From: Geminicoccus roseus DSM 18922
GTDB lineage: Bacteria; Pseudomonadota; Alphaproteobacteria; Geminicoccales; Geminicoccaceae
Assembly: GCF_000427665.1 (NCBI RefSeq)
Contig: NZ_KE386572.1
Coordinates: forward strand, 4,712,373 to 4,776,372
Reading direction: 5' to 3'
DNA: 64,000 nt
Every line of letters starts with the position of its first letter. The stretch's first letter is position 1. Position numbers and translations under genes: made by a program. The notes below the pieces were generated by a model. The model was not told the DNA's origin. It saw nothing but the letters and a program-made list of their open reading frames with translations, and searched no databases. This document shows, one piece after another, positions 48,272-57,892 of this stretch.

Positions 48272-48343
48272 CGACCCGATAGAGGCTGTGGTCTTAACCG
48301 CTTACGGTTGGGCGGTGGCCCGAAACGTTAGGGAAAACGGAAG

Positions 48344-49267
48344 ATGCGCGTGACGCCGGCGGTCAAGAAGATCCTCTCGTACTACGAGAGCGAGAATCCG
48401 GGCGTGAAGTCCAATCTTGCCCGGCTGATGATGCAGGGCCGCTTGGCGGGCACCGGCAAGCTGGTGATCCTGCCGGTGGACCAGGGCTATGAGCATGGCC
48501 CTGCCCGCAGCTTCGCTGCAAACCCCGCCGCCTATGACCCGCACTACCTCTACGAGCTGGCCCTGGAGGCCGGCCTGTCCGGCTATGCAGCACCGCTGGG
48601 CTCACTGGAAGCCGGTGCCGACACCTATGCGGGCGAACTTCCGCTGATCCTCAAGGTCAACAGCGCCAACTCGCTGTCCAAGGGCGTCGCCGATCAGGCG
48701 GTGACCGGCAGCGTCCGCGACGCCCTGCGCCTGGGCTGCGTCGGCATCGGCTTCACCATGTATCCCGGCTCCGACTACAATTACGGGATGATGGAGGAAC
48801 TGCGCGAGCTGACCCTGGAAGCCAAGTCGCACGGCCTGGCCACGGTGGTCTGGTCCTACCCGCGCGGTGGCATGGTCACCAAGACCGGCGAGACCGCGAT
48901 CGACATCGTCGCTTATGCCGCGCACATGGCAGCCCTCATGGGTGCCAATATCATCAAGGTGAAGCCGCCGACCGACGCGCTCGACCTGGAAGCCGCGAAG
49001 AAGGTCTACGAGGACAAGCAGATCCCGCGCGCTACCCTGTCCGAGCGGATCGCCCACGTCATGCAGGCGAGCTTCGCCGGCCGGCGCCTCGTGGTGTTTT
49101 CGGGCGGCGAGGCCAAGGGCGCCGACGCGCTGGTCGAGGAAATCAAGCAGATCAAGGCCGGTGGCGGCTCCGGCTCGATCGTCGGCCGCAATGCCTTCCA
49201 GCGCCCCAAGGCCGAGGCCCTGGACCTGCTCGGCAAGATCGTCGACGTCTATCGTGGTGACGCCTGA
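48344..49267 (+). CDS. fba: Class I fructose-bisphosphate aldolase (DhnA type)
   Basis: 307-residue Schiff-base aldolase of the archaeal/DhnA class, unrelated to the zinc-dependent enzyme usual in many bacteria. Segments: GKLVILPVDQGYEHGPARSF, ANSLSKGVADQAVTGSV, VGIGFTMYPGSDYNYGMMEEL, VVWSYPRGG, and IIKVKPPT with the candidate active-site Lys. It cleaves or forms fructose 1,6-bisphosphate. GGGAAAACGGAAG precedes the ATG. Located downstream of pgk, consistent with shared regulation. Confidence 0.92.
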   Translation: MRVTPAVKKILSYYESENPGVKSNLARLMMQGRLAGTGKLVILPVDQGYEHGPARSFAANPAAYDPHYLYELALEAGLSGYAAPLGSLEAGADTYAGELPLILKVNSANSLSKGVADQAVTGSVRDALRLGCVGIGFTMYPGSDYNYGMMEELRELTLEAKSHGLATVVWSYPRGGMVTKTGETAIDIVAYAAHMAALMGANIIKVKPPTDALDLEAAKKVYEDKQIPRATLSERIAHVMQASFAGRRLVVFSGGEAKGADALVEEIKQIKAGGGSGSIVGRNAFQRPKAEALDLLGKIVDVYRGDA

Positions 49268-49270
49268 GCG

Positions 49271-49891
49271 TTGGCGAAGGACAGCGACCAGGACGTTCTG
49301 GACGATGGCATCGAGGATGATCGGCTCCGACTGATCATCCCGCTGCCGCAAGGCTATGACCCGGCGCCCCTGGCGCCGGTAGCCGAGGGCGGCAGGGTCG
49401 CTGCCCTGCTGCTTCCTCCCGGAGCCGATCCGGCCGCGGCCAGGGCCTTTGGGCAACGTTTTGAGATCGCCGTGTTCGCCCGCGACGACCTCGCCGCGGC
49501 ACGCGGGTTGGACGGGCTCCTGCTGACCGATCCGGCCGGTGCCGCGGAGGCCCGCCGGGCGCTGCCGCCCGACCAGGTGCTGGGGGTGCTGTGCGGCATC
49601 GACCGGCATGAGGCCATGGAGGCCGGCGAGGCCGGCGCCGACTGGATCCTGTTCGGGCGAACCGACCTCGATCCCGGCAAGGCGATCGAGGCCGCGGCCT
49701 GGTGGACGGAACTGTTCGTCTTGCCATGTGGCGTCACCGGGCTTATCGACCCCAACCACATGCAGACCCTGGTGGACGCGAAGATCGCCTTCGCGTTGCC
49801 GGGGCCTTTCTGCTGGCAGGCGCCCGACCCGATTGCCCTCCTGGCCGCGCTCGACCAGGCGGTCGGCATGGCTGATCCGGGCGCCGTCTAA
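49271..49891 (+). CDS. ThiE-like protein, degenerate active site
   Basis: 206-residue protein with a thiamine-phosphate-synthase-like barrel (ARAFGQRFEIAVFARDDLAAARGLDGLLLTDPAGAAEAR; GADWILFGRTDL). The product-phosphate loop GPxFxTxTK and the PPi-binding VQxRxK segment of true ThiE are missing, whereas the operon ThiE at 23324 has both. Probably not a synthase. It begins at TTG 49271, 3 bp after fba, and lies directly before an inositol-monophosphatase gene, a context seen for such paralogues in alphaproteobacteria. Function unknown. Confidence 0.72.
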   Translation: MAKDSDQDVLDDGIEDDRLRLIIPLPQGYDPAPLAPVAEGGRVAALLLPPGADPAAARAFGQRFEIAVFARDDLAAARGLDGLLLTDPAGAAEARRALPPDQVLGVLCGIDRHEAMEAGEAGADWILFGRTDLDPGKAIEAAAWWTELFVLPCGVTGLIDPNHMQTLVDAKIAFALPGPFCWQAPDPIALLAALDQAVGMADPGAV

Positions 49892-49907
49892 CAAGCGAGT
49901 CCGTTCA

Positions 49908-50699
49908 GTGCCCCGTCGTTCGCCCCATCTCGAAGTCATGGTCCGTTCCGTCGTGCGTGCCGCCCGCACCCTCGCCCGCGACTTCGGCGAGGTCGAGCAG
50001 TTGCAGTGGTCGGTCAAGGGACCGGGAGACTTCGTCTCGGCGGCCGACCGGCGGGCCGAACAGATTCTGGTCGAGGACCTGCGCAAGGCCCGGCCGGATT
50101 TCTCGATCCTGACCGAGGAAAGCGGCCTGCGGGAAGGCCGCTTCCCCGAGCATCGCTTCATCGTCGACCCACTGGACGGCACCAGCAACTACCTGCACGC
50201 GATGCCGCACTGGGCGGTCTCGGTGGCGCTGGAGCAGCATGGCGAGATCACGGCTGCCTGCGTGTACGATCCGATCCGCAACGAATTGTTTGCCGCCGAC
50301 AAGGGCAACGGCGCCTATCTGAACGACCAGCGGATCCGGGTGTCGCGTACCAAGGACCTGGACCGGGCCCTGATCGGCTGCGGTCTCCCGGTGCGCGACT
50401 GGAAGGGCCGCAAGACCTTCCCGCCGCAGTATGAGAAGGTGGCCGACAAGGTGGCTGGCCTGCGGCGGATGGGCGTGGCGTCGCTGGACCTGGCCTATGT
50501 CGCGTGTGGCCGCCTGGATGCCTACTGGGAATACGGCATCAAGCCTTGGGATTATGCCGCAGGGCTGCTCCTGGTGCGCGAGGCCGGCGGCAAGGCTGGC
50601 CGAATGGAAGGCGACGACAAGATCTGGGACGAAGGCACCATCATCGGGACCAACGCTGCCCTGGGCGATGCCTTCACGGAAACCCTCGGCGCCGCCTGA
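49908..50699 (+). CDS. suhB: Inositol monophosphatase family protein
   Basis: 263-residue Mg-dependent, lithium-sensitive-type phosphatase. Metal motifs: E-E-S-G (LTEESGL), DPLDGTSNYLHAMPHWAVSVAL, and the C-terminal KPWDYAAGLLLVREAGG. Substrates in the family include inositol phosphate, histidinol phosphate and fructose 1,6-bisphosphate; the linkage to fba and pgk makes a sugar phosphate worth considering. GTG at 49908 gives the N-terminus usual for alphaproteobacterial SuhB homologues (PRRSPHLEVMVRSV). Confidence 0.87.
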   Translation: MPRRSPHLEVMVRSVVRAARTLARDFGEVEQLQWSVKGPGDFVSAADRRAEQILVEDLRKARPDFSILTEESGLREGRFPEHRFIVDPLDGTSNYLHAMPHWAVSVALEQHGEITAACVYDPIRNELFAADKGNGAYLNDQRIRVSRTKDLDRALIGCGLPVRDWKGRKTFPPQYEKVADKVAGLRRMGVASLDLAYVACGRLDAYWEYGIKPWDYAAGLLLVREAGGKAGRMEGDDKIWDEGTIIGTNAALGDAFTETLGAA

Positions 50700-50742
50700 G
50701 GTTCGAAAGGCGCTCTCGATCGTTCAGACAAGGAGGCGCGGC

Positions 50743-51765
50743 ATGGCGGATCGGATCAACAGGCGCATCGTCCTGGCAGCCCGTCCGGACGGACGCCCAA
50801 AGCCCTCGGACTTCCGGCTCGAGCAGGTGCCGCCGCCGATCCCGGCCGATGGACAGGTCCTGCTCGAGATCCTGTATCTCTCGCTCGATCCCTACATGCG
50901 CGGCCGGATGGACGACGCCAAGTCCTATGCCCCGCCGGTAGCCTTGGACGCCGTCATGGAAGGCGGGACCGTCGGCAGGGTTCTCGAGAGCCGCCACCCG
51001 GCCCATACCCCAGGCGATCTGGTTCTCTCCCACTCCGGATGGCAGGAGCAGGCCGTTTGCCATGGCGACGACCTTCGCCGGCTCGACCCGGCGGCGGCAC
51101 CGGTCACGACAGCGCTGGGCGTGCTCGGGATGCCGGGCTTCACCGCCTATAGCGGCCTGCTGACGATCGGCAGGCCAAAGGCCGGCGAAACCGTGGTGGT
51201 GGCGGCTGCCAGCGGACCGGTCGGTGCGACGGTCGGCCAGATCGCCCGGATCCAGGGGGCCCGCGCCGTCGGGATCGCGGGCGGGCCCGAGAAATGTGCG
51301 TTGGTGAAGGACGAGTTCGGCTTCGATGCCGTGGTGGACCACAAGGCCCCTGACTTCCCCGAGCGCCTCGCAGCTGCCTGCCCCGACGGGATCGACGTGT
51401 ATTTCGAGAATGTCGGCGGTGCCATCTGGGACGCGGTCGCCCCGCTCCTCAACACCTTCGCACGGATCCCGGTCTGCGGCCTGATCGCGCAGTACAACGG
51501 CATTCCTGACCGCTCCGCCGACCGGCTGGGCCGTCATATGTGGGACGTGCTCCGCAAGAGCCTGACGGTGCGCGGCTTCATCCAGCGCGAGTTCGCCGAC
51601 CAGCGCCCGGCCTTCTACGAGGCGATGGCCGGCTGGCTGCGCGACGGACGGGTGAAATACCGCGAGGACATCGTGAACGGGCTGGAGAACGCGCCTGAAG
51701 CCCTGATCGGCCTGCTGGAGGGCCGCAACCTCGGCAAACTGATCGTGCGCGTCGCCCAGGCCTGA
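50743..51765 (+). CDS. NADP-dependent MDR oxidoreductase (YncB/CurA-like)
   Basis: 340-residue medium-chain reductase without zinc ligands, of the leukotriene B4 dehydrogenase/curcumin reductase-like group that reduces alpha,beta-unsaturated carbonyls with NADPH. Segments: LYLSLDPYMRGRMDD, LGMPGFTAYSGLL, VVVAAASGPVGATVGQIA for the dinucleotide, and IDVYFENVGG. A perfect AGGAGG (50731-50736) lies six bases before the ATG, one of the strongest ribosome sites in the window. Substrate unknown. Confidence 0.9.
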   Translation: MADRINRRIVLAARPDGRPKPSDFRLEQVPPPIPADGQVLLEILYLSLDPYMRGRMDDAKSYAPPVALDAVMEGGTVGRVLESRHPAHTPGDLVLSHSGWQEQAVCHGDDLRRLDPAAAPVTTALGVLGMPGFTAYSGLLTIGRPKAGETVVVAAASGPVGATVGQIARIQGARAVGIAGGPEKCALVKDEFGFDAVVDHKAPDFPERLAAACPDGIDVYFENVGGAIWDAVAPLLNTFARIPVCGLIAQYNGIPDRSADRLGRHMWDVLRKSLTVRGFIQREFADQRPAFYEAMAGWLRDGRVKYREDIVNGLENAPEALIGLLEGRNLGKLIVRVAQA

Positions 51766-51889
51766 TCGGAGCCGGGCTTCCGGCGCCGATCTGCTCCTGT
51801 CCCTCCTCGACCTGCCCGGAACCTGCCGGCCGAAAGCGCTCGGCAGGCCGCAACACTTCTTCCTCTCAGAGCCGGAGGCGGCACGTCCA

Positions 51890-52915
51890 TTAAGGCGGGC
51901 TTACGGACGGCTGCTGCTGGGTGATGCAGTGGATGCCGCCGCCGCCATAGAGCAGGTCGAGGCACGGGATCTGCACGACCTCGTGGTCCGGAAAGGCGGC
52001 TTCCAGGGCGCGATACGCCACCTTGTCGGCGGCGTCGCCAAAGCCGGGCATGACGATCCCGCCGTTGGCGATATAGAAGTTGACGTAGGACAGTGTCAGC
52101 CGGGTCCCGTCATCCTTGAACCGCGGCTTGGGCTTGGGCAGCGTGATGATCTCCAACGCACGACCCTTGGCGTCCCGGGCCGCCCGGAGCGTTTCCAGGT
52201 TGCGCCGCAGGACGACATAGTCCGGATCGTCGACATCGTCGCACTGCATCGTGATGACCACGCCCGGGCGCGCGAAGCAGGCGACGTTGTCGACATGGCC
52301 ACGGGTCTCGTCATCGGTCAGACCGGCATCCAGCCAGATGAAGGTCGAGACACCGAGATGCTCGCGCAGTTCCGCCTCGGCCTCCTCGCGGGTCATGGCT
52401 GGATTGCGAGCCGGATCGAGGATCGCCGTTTCGCAGACCAGGCAGGTTCCTTCACCGTCCACATGGAGGGCGCCGCCCTCGGTCACCAGTTGGCTGGTAT
52501 AGATCGGCAGGTTCAGGTGCTCCAGCACCCGGGCCGCCATCTCGGCATCCTCCTGGTAGTCCGGATGGACCTCGCCCCAGCCGTTGAAGCGCCATGCAAC
52601 ACCGGCGGCCCGGCCCTTCCCGTCGATCAGGAAGGTCGGGCAGGTGTCCCGGGTCCAGCTGTCGGACTGCGCCATCGGAAGGATCGAGATGTTCTTCGAG
52701 GTCACCAGCGATGCGGTGGTCATCAGGTCTGGACGGACGATCATGGTGACGGGCTCGAACTCGGAGATCGCATCGGCGATCTCGGCATAGACGTCGCGCG
52801 CGGCCTGCAACCGATCGCCCCAGACCTGCTGGTTGCACGGCCAAGCCATCCAGCAGCGCCGGTGCGGCGCCCACTCGGCGGGCATGAAGAAACCGTCTTC
52901 CCGTGCCGTTCCCAA
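51890..52915 (-). CDS. aguA: Agmatine deiminase
   Basis: 341-residue guanidino-group hydrolase turning agmatine into N-carbamoylputrescine for polyamine synthesis. MPAEWAPHRRCWMAWP, SDSWTRDTCPTFL, EGGALHVDGEGTCL and the catalytic Cys in GGGGIHCITQQQP are diagnostic of the PPADF family. TTG at 52915 gives ten residues before MPAEW, as usual in the family; ATG at 52885 would trim them. The carbamoylputrescine amidase normally paired with it is not in the window. Confidence 0.93.
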   Translation of the reverse strand: MGTAREDGFFMPAEWAPHRRCWMAWPCNQQVWGDRLQAARDVYAEIADAISEFEPVTMIVRPDLMTTASLVTSKNISILPMAQSDSWTRDTCPTFLIDGKGRAAGVAWRFNGWGEVHPDYQEDAEMAARVLEHLNLPIYTSQLVTEGGALHVDGEGTCLVCETAILDPARNPAMTREEAEAELREHLGVSTFIWLDAGLTDDETRGHVDNVACFARPGVVITMQCDDVDDPDYVVLRRNLETLRAARDAKGRALEIITLPKPKPRFKDDGTRLTLSYVNFYIANGGIVMPGFGDAADKVAYRALEAAFPDHEVVQIPCLDLLYGGGGIHCITQQQPSVSPP

Positions 52916-53058
52916 GAATCACCCCGATTTGGCAGTTCTTACCGCTTCGATCGTGCCCGATGTCGTGAGAGTTCGCAACGTCAGCGGGCCCCCTGGTCCT
53001 GTCGGGTCGCGCCGCCTACCTTGCACCCACAGATGAACGCCCAGCGGAGAAGTTCGGG

Positions 53059-53547
53059 ATGAACGACCAGCCTGCCAACGACCGTGCCACCATCGAAGCA
53101 CGGTTGAAGGAGTTCGGCATCGACCTGCCGACGCCACCGGCGGTGCAGTTCAACTACATTCCGACCCGTGCCGGCGCCGGCACCCTGTGGGTGGCTGGTC
53201 AGGTTCCCTTCAAGGACGGTCAGATCCTGGTCGAGGGCAAGCTCGGCGGCGGCGTCTCCCTGGAGGACGGCCAGCGGGCTGCCCGGCAATGTGCGCTGAA
53301 CGTGCTGGCGCAGGCCAAAGCGGCGCTGGACGGCGACCTCAGCCGGATCAAGGCCACCCTGAAGGTGACCGGCTGGGTGGCCTGCACCCCGGAGTTCTAC
53401 GAGCATCCCAAGGTGATCAACGCCGCCTCCGACCTGTTCGTCCAGGTCCTGGGCGAGGTCGGCCGGCATGCCCGCTGCGCCATCGGCTCGCCTTCCCTGC
53501 CGCTCAACTGCGCGGTCGAGGTCGATGCCGTGTTCCTGATCGACTGA
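53059..53547 (+). CDS. RidA family protein
   Basis: 162-residue trimeric YjgF/YER057c/UK114 protein of the longer subgroup. It shows LWVAGQVPFKDGQILVEGKL, EDGQRAARQCALNVLAQAKAAL, and CAIGSPSLPLNCAVEVDAVFL. RidA hydrolyses reactive enamine/imine intermediates; this subgroup replaces the usual catalytic-Arg context (RxCxxxxxLP) with RCAIGSPSLPL, retaining an Arg. It is divergent from aguA and 9 bp upstream of the DUF482 gene, suggesting an amine/imine metabolism context. Confidence 0.88.
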   Translation: MNDQPANDRATIEARLKEFGIDLPTPPAVQFNYIPTRAGAGTLWVAGQVPFKDGQILVEGKLGGGVSLEDGQRAARQCALNVLAQAKAALDGDLSRIKATLKVTGWVACTPEFYEHPKVINAASDLFVQVLGEVGRHARCAIGSPSLPLNCAVEVDAVFLID

Positions 53548-53556
53548 GCGGCCGCA

Positions 53557-54705
53557 TTGCGCTTTCGGGTAAGCGACGGGGTTCATACGCTTGATCAGGC
53601 GGCCTGGGACGGGTTGGTCGGTCCAGCCGACCCGTTCATGAGCCATGCCTTCTTCCAGGCGATGGAGCTGTCGGAGACCGCCTCGGCGGAGAGCGGCTGG
53701 CAGCCCTTGGCCGCGGTCGTGGAAGAGGACGGCGCCCTGCTGGCGGCCGCGCCTCTGTATGCCAAGGGCCATAGCTGGGGCGAGTATGTCTTCGACCATG
53801 GCTGGGCCGACGCGTTCCATCGTGCTGGAGGCAGCTATTATCCCAAGCTGCAGGTAGCGGTGCCGTTCACGCCGGTGCCGGGCAGCCGCCTGCCGGCACG
53901 CTCGGCGGCGGCGCGCGACTGGCTGATCCAGGGACTGAAGGACACGCTGGCCGCGACCAGGCTGTCCTCCCTGCACGTCACCTTCTGCAACGAGACCGAG
54001 TGGGCGGACCTCGGCCGGGCTGGATTCCTGCAGCGCCTGGGCCTGCAGTACCATCTGAGCAACCCCGGCTACCGTGACTTCCAGGACTTCCTGGACAACC
54101 TGCGCTCGTCCAAGCGCAAGATGATCCGGAAGGAGCGGGCGTCGGTGGAGCGGTCCGGCCTGACCATCGAGACGCTGACCGGCGCCGAGATCGGCGAGAC
54201 GGTGCTGGACGATTTCTGGCCGTTCTACCTCGCCACCGTCGAGAAGCGCTGGGGCAACGCCTATCTGTCGCGGGACTTCTTCCGCATGCTGGGCCGGACC
54301 CTGGGCGATCGGGTCGTTCTGGTTCGCGCAAGGGAGGCCGGCCGGACCGTGGCGGTGGCGCTGAATCTGGTGGGAGAGGACGCCCTCTATGGGCGTATCT
54401 GGGGCAGCCTGGAGGACTACCGCTTCCTCCATTTCGAGCTCTGCTACTACCGCGCCATCGAATGGGCAATCGCGCACCGGCTGCCGCGGGTCGAGGCCGG
54501 CGCGCAGGGCGTGCACAAGGTCCAGCGCGGCTATGCACCGGTGTTCACCCGGAGCGCTCATCTGATCCAGCACACTGGCCTGCGCGAGGCGATCGCCCGG
54601 TCTCTGACGCAAGAGCGTCGGGCGGTCACCGTGGAGAAGGCCGAGTTGGAAGCAGCCCTGCCCTATGCGAACAGGCCGAGCCCGGAAAACCCAGACCCGG
54701 CCTGA
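53557..54705 (+). CDS. DUF482/FemAB-like GNAT-fold protein
   Basis: 382-residue protein of COG3146, distantly related to acyl-CoA and aminoacyl transferases. Segments FMSHAFFQAMELSETASAE, GHSWGEYVFDHGWADAFHRAG, YYPKLQVAVPFTPVPGSRLP and KRWGNAYLSRDFF are typical of this family. It has no signal peptide. The biochemical activity is not established. The start is TTG at 53557, 9 bp after ridA. A clean hairpin lies between it and convergent clpA. Confidence 0.85.
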   Translation: MRFRVSDGVHTLDQAAWDGLVGPADPFMSHAFFQAMELSETASAESGWQPLAAVVEEDGALLAAAPLYAKGHSWGEYVFDHGWADAFHRAGGSYYPKLQVAVPFTPVPGSRLPARSAAARDWLIQGLKDTLAATRLSSLHVTFCNETEWADLGRAGFLQRLGLQYHLSNPGYRDFQDFLDNLRSSKRKMIRKERASVERSGLTIETLTGAEIGETVLDDFWPFYLATVEKRWGNAYLSRDFFRMLGRTLGDRVVLVRAREAGRTVAVALNLVGEDALYGRIWGSLEDYRFLHFELCYYRAIEWAIAHRLPRVEAGAQGVHKVQRGYAPVFTRSAHLIQHTGLREAIARSLTQERRAVTVEKAELEAALPYANRPSPENPDPA

Positions 54706-54721
54706 CGCATCATCGCAAACA

Positions 54722-54744
54722 GCCGGGACCTAAGAGGTCCCGGC
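54722..54744. terminator. Bidirectional hairpin between DUF482 gene and clpA
   Basis: Perfect 9-bp stem GCCGGGACC/GGTCCCGGC (54722-54730, 54736-54744) with loop TAAGA, 16 bp after the plus-strand stop and 7 bp after the clpA stop on the minus strand. The clpA side is followed by TGTTTG. Confidence 0.75.
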
Positions 54745-54751
54745 CAGCGCT

Positions 54752-57103
54752 TCAGACTCCGACCACCAGCTGGTCGTCCTCTTCCTCCTCGTCGTCTTCC
54801 GAGGCATTGCCAGGCTTTGGCAGGAGAGCCGGACCGCCGCCCGTGGGCGTGATCTGGAAGGACGGTTCGCCGTCCACGATCGTCACCAGCACCTTGCCGC
54901 CCTTGACCAGGCGCCCGAACAGCAGCTCGTCGGCAAGCGGCCGCTTGATCTTCTCCTGGATCACCCGGGCCAGTGGCCGGGCGCCGAAGGTTGGCTCGTA
55001 CCCCTCGGTGGCGAGCCAGTCGCGGGCGAGATCGTCGACCTCGATCGAAACGCGACGGTCGGCCAGCTGGGCCGCCAGGTCCTTGACGAACTTGTCGACG
55101 ACGCTGCGCACGATCGCCGGAGTCAGGCCCGCAAACGGAATGACCGCGTCCAGCCGGTTGCGGAATTCCGGGGTAAACAGGCGGTTGATCGCCTCCTTGT
55201 CCTCGTTCTCGCGCACCGAGCTGCCAAAGCCCATCGCCGGCTTCGCCATGTCCGCCGCACCCGCATTGGTGGTCATGATCAGGACCACGTTGCGGAAATC
55301 GACGGTCTTGCCGTTGTTGTCGGTGAGCTTGCCGTAATCCATCACCTGCAGAAGGATGTTGAAGACGTCCGGATGCGCCTTCTCGATCTCGTCCAGCAGC
55401 AGGACCGCGTGCGGGTGCTGATCGATGCTGTCAGTCAACAGGCCGCCCTGGTCGAAGCCGACATAGCCTGGAGGCGCACCGATCAGTCGGCTGACGGCGT
55501 GGCGCTCCATGTACTCCGACATGTCGAAGCGGATCAGCTCGATGCCCATGGTCTTGGCGAGCTGCCGGGCCGCCTCGGTCTTGCCTACGCCGGTGGGGCC
55601 GCTGAACAGGTAGCAACCGATCGGCTTGAGCGGGTCGCGCAGCCCCGCCCGGGACAGCTTGATCGCCGAGGAGAGCGCCGAGATCGCGCTGTCCTGACCA
55701 TAGACCGAGCCCTTCAGGTCGGCGTCCAGGTGCTTGAGCGATTCCTTGTCGCGCGCCGAGACCGCCTTGATCGGAACCCGCGCTATCCGGGCCACGATCT
55801 CCTCGACCTCCTTGGCGCCGATCGTCTTCTTGCGCTGGCCCTCCGGCTTGATCATCTGCGCGGCGCCGACCTCGTCGATGATGTCGATCGCCTTGTCGGG
55901 CAGCTTGCGGTCGTGGATGTAGCGCACCGCCAGCTTGACCGCCGCCTTCAGCGCGTTGTTGGTGTACTTGACCTGATGGTGCTCCTCGAAGCTCGGCTTC
56001 AGGCCATGCAGGATCTTGACGCTCTCGTCCTCAGTCGGCTCCGGGATGTCGATTTTCTGGAAGCGCCTGACCAGGGCGCGGTCCTTCTCGAAGTAGTTGC
56101 GGAACTCCTTGTAGGTCGTGCTGCCGATGCAGCGCAGGGCGCCCGAGGCCAGCGCCGGCTTGAGCAGGTTGGAGGCGTCGAGCGACCCGCCCGAGGTGGC
56201 GCCGGCGCCGATCACGGTGTGGATCTCGTCAATGAACAGGATCGCGCGCGGATCGTTCTCAAGTTCGCTGATCACGCCCTTCAGGCGTTCCTCGAAATCC
56301 CCGCGATAGCGGGTGCCGGCGAGCAGGGCGCCCATATCGAGCGAGTAGATCACGCAGTTCTTGAGGATCTCAGGCACATTGCCCTGGACGATCCGCAGGG
56401 CCAGCCCCTCGGCGATCGCGGTCTTCCCGACACCGGGGTCGCCGACGAACAGGGGGTTGTTTTTCGAGCGACGGCACAGGATCTGGATCGTGCGCTCGAT
56501 CTCGCTGTCGCGACCGATCAGGATGTCGATCCTGCCGTCGACCGCCTTCTTGTTCAGGTGCACGCAGTACTGGGACAGCGCGTCCTTCTCGTCCTTCTTC
56601 TGTGCCGTCGGAGCACCCTCCTCGTCCCGCTCGTCCGCACCGCGCGGGCGACGATCCTCGGACATACCAGGCTTCTTCGAGATACCGTGGCTGATGTAGT
56701 TGACCGCGTCCAGCCGGGAGCAGTTCTGCTCCTGCAGGAAGAACACGGCGTGGCATTCGCGCTCGGAGAACAGCGCCACCAGCACGTTGGCGCCGGTCAC
56801 CTCATGGCGCCCGGAGGACTGGACATGGATGGCGGCGCGCTGGATCACTCGCTGCAGCCCGGCGGTCGGCTTGGCATCCGTGCCGGCCTCCACCACCAGA
56901 CCGCTCATCTCGTGCTCGAGATACTGGCCGAGCACCAGCTTGAGCCGGTCCAGGTCGACGGCGCACGCCTTCATCACCGCCAGCGCGTCCGGGTCCTCGG
57001 TCAGCGCCATCAACAGGTGCTCGAGCGTGGCGTATTCGTGCTGCTTGGCATTGGCCAGAGCCAGAGCCCGCCTCAGCGACTTTTCGAGATTGCGCGATAG
57101 CAT
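54752..57103 (-). CDS. clpA: ATP-dependent Clp protease ATP-binding subunit ClpA
   Basis: 783-residue AAA+ unfoldase that feeds ClpP. The N-terminal Clp repeat domain (LEKSLRRALALANAKQHEYATLEHLL) binds ClpS. D1 has Walker A GDPGVGKTAIAEGLA; D2 has GPTGVGKTEAARQLA. Pore-loop and ClpP-contact region fall in the D2 domain (APPGYVGFDQGG). The C-terminus is acidic (EDDEEEEDD), longer than in E. coli. Next to clpS, the standard pair, after 138 bp. Confidence 0.96.
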   Translation of the reverse strand: MLSRNLEKSLRRALALANAKQHEYATLEHLLMALTEDPDALAVMKACAVDLDRLKLVLGQYLEHEMSGLVVEAGTDAKPTAGLQRVIQRAAIHVQSSGRHEVTGANVLVALFSERECHAVFFLQEQNCSRLDAVNYISHGISKKPGMSEDRRPRGADERDEEGAPTAQKKDEKDALSQYCVHLNKKAVDGRIDILIGRDSEIERTIQILCRRSKNNPLFVGDPGVGKTAIAEGLALRIVQGNVPEILKNCVIYSLDMGALLAGTRYRGDFEERLKGVISELENDPRAILFIDEIHTVIGAGATSGGSLDASNLLKPALASGALRCIGSTTYKEFRNYFEKDRALVRRFQKIDIPEPTEDESVKILHGLKPSFEEHHQVKYTNNALKAAVKLAVRYIHDRKLPDKAIDIIDEVGAAQMIKPEGQRKKTIGAKEVEEIVARIARVPIKAVSARDKESLKHLDADLKGSVYGQDSAISALSSAIKLSRAGLRDPLKPIGCYLFSGPTGVGKTEAARQLAKTMGIELIRFDMSEYMERHAVSRLIGAPPGYVGFDQGGLLTDSIDQHPHAVLLLDEIEKAHPDVFNILLQVMDYGKLTDNNGKTVDFRNVVLIMTTNAGAADMAKPAMGFGSSVRENEDKEAINRLFTPEFRNRLDAVIPFAGLTPAIVRSVVDKFVKDLAAQLADRRVSIEVDDLARDWLATEGYEPTFGARPLARVIQEKIKRPLADELLFGRLVKGGKVLVTIVDGEPSFQITPTGGGPALLPKPGNASEDDEEEEDDQLVVGV

Positions 57104-57241
57104 GTTCGGGTCACTCGCCTGGCTGGGGTGAGACGGACGCGGAGACTGCTGAGGATCCGCCGTCCCTCGCTATGACCCCTCTTGTCTCCGGCCGGGCGGC
57201 CGGGGATTGGACAATCGACGAGATGTCGATCGTCATCGTCA

Positions 57242-57568
57242 TCATTCCTTCTCCATCGTACATTGGAGAGGATGCTGGTTCTGGCGGGCGAAGTCGATGA
57301 CCTGCATCACCTTCGTCTCGGCTACTTCGAACGTATAGACACCACAGACGCCGACACCCTTCTGGTGAACGTGCAGCATGATCTGCATCGCCTCCTCCGG
57401 GTTCTTGCGGAAGAATCTCTCCAGCACGTGCACGACGAACTCCATCGGCGTGTAGTCGTCGTTGAGCAGCAGCACTTTGTAGAGAGACGGCTTCTCGGTT
57501 CGGGTGTGCGACTTGGTCGCCACCCCGCCGTGTTCGATGATGTCCCGATCCTGGTCTCTGTCGCTCAT
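57242..57568 (-). CDS. clpS: ATP-dependent Clp protease adaptor ClpS
   Basis: 108-residue adaptor delivering N-degron substrates to Clp[57 protein letters not shown] cover the N-degron pocket (Asn-Asp of NDD, Met of TPMEF). ATG at 57568; about 20 residues of flexible N-terminal tail precede the fold, as expected for ClpA activation. Confidence 0.95.
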   Translation of the reverse strand: MSDRDQDRDIIEHGGVATKSHTRTEKPSLYKVLLLNDDYTPMEFVVHVLERFFRKNPEEAMQIMLHVHQKGVGVCGVYTFEVAETKVMQVIDFARQNQHPLQCTMEKE

Positions 57569-57892
57569 CGCGATAGTCGTCTCACAGTCCCACGGTTCAG
57601 GGCCAACATTGACTTCCCGGGGTCCGAGGAGACCCGAGGTGCTCCAGTCCGATACGGACCATAACCCCCGTTGCGGGTGAAGGACAATCGCCCAGCAGTG
57701 CTTGCATGGCCGCTTTGTTCCCCTGTGGTTCCCGCACCACCGAGACAGCACAACAGCACGGATATGGGGTTGGTAGGGCGGTTCGTCATCCTTCCCTCGA
57801 CATTCTGCATTCCGGCCGGCGAGCTTGATGGCCCGGTTGTCGCTCAAGGAGTGGGCTGGCATGGTCGCCGCGGTTCGAACCAAGGTCGACGC
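57569..57892. other. 324-bp divergent region between clpS and the antiporter gene
   Basis: No gene is supported. Short frames on both strands lack ribosome sites and family resemblance. It should contain promoters for clpS (minus) and the antiporter (plus), but I find no clear hexamer pairs. Confidence 0.5.
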
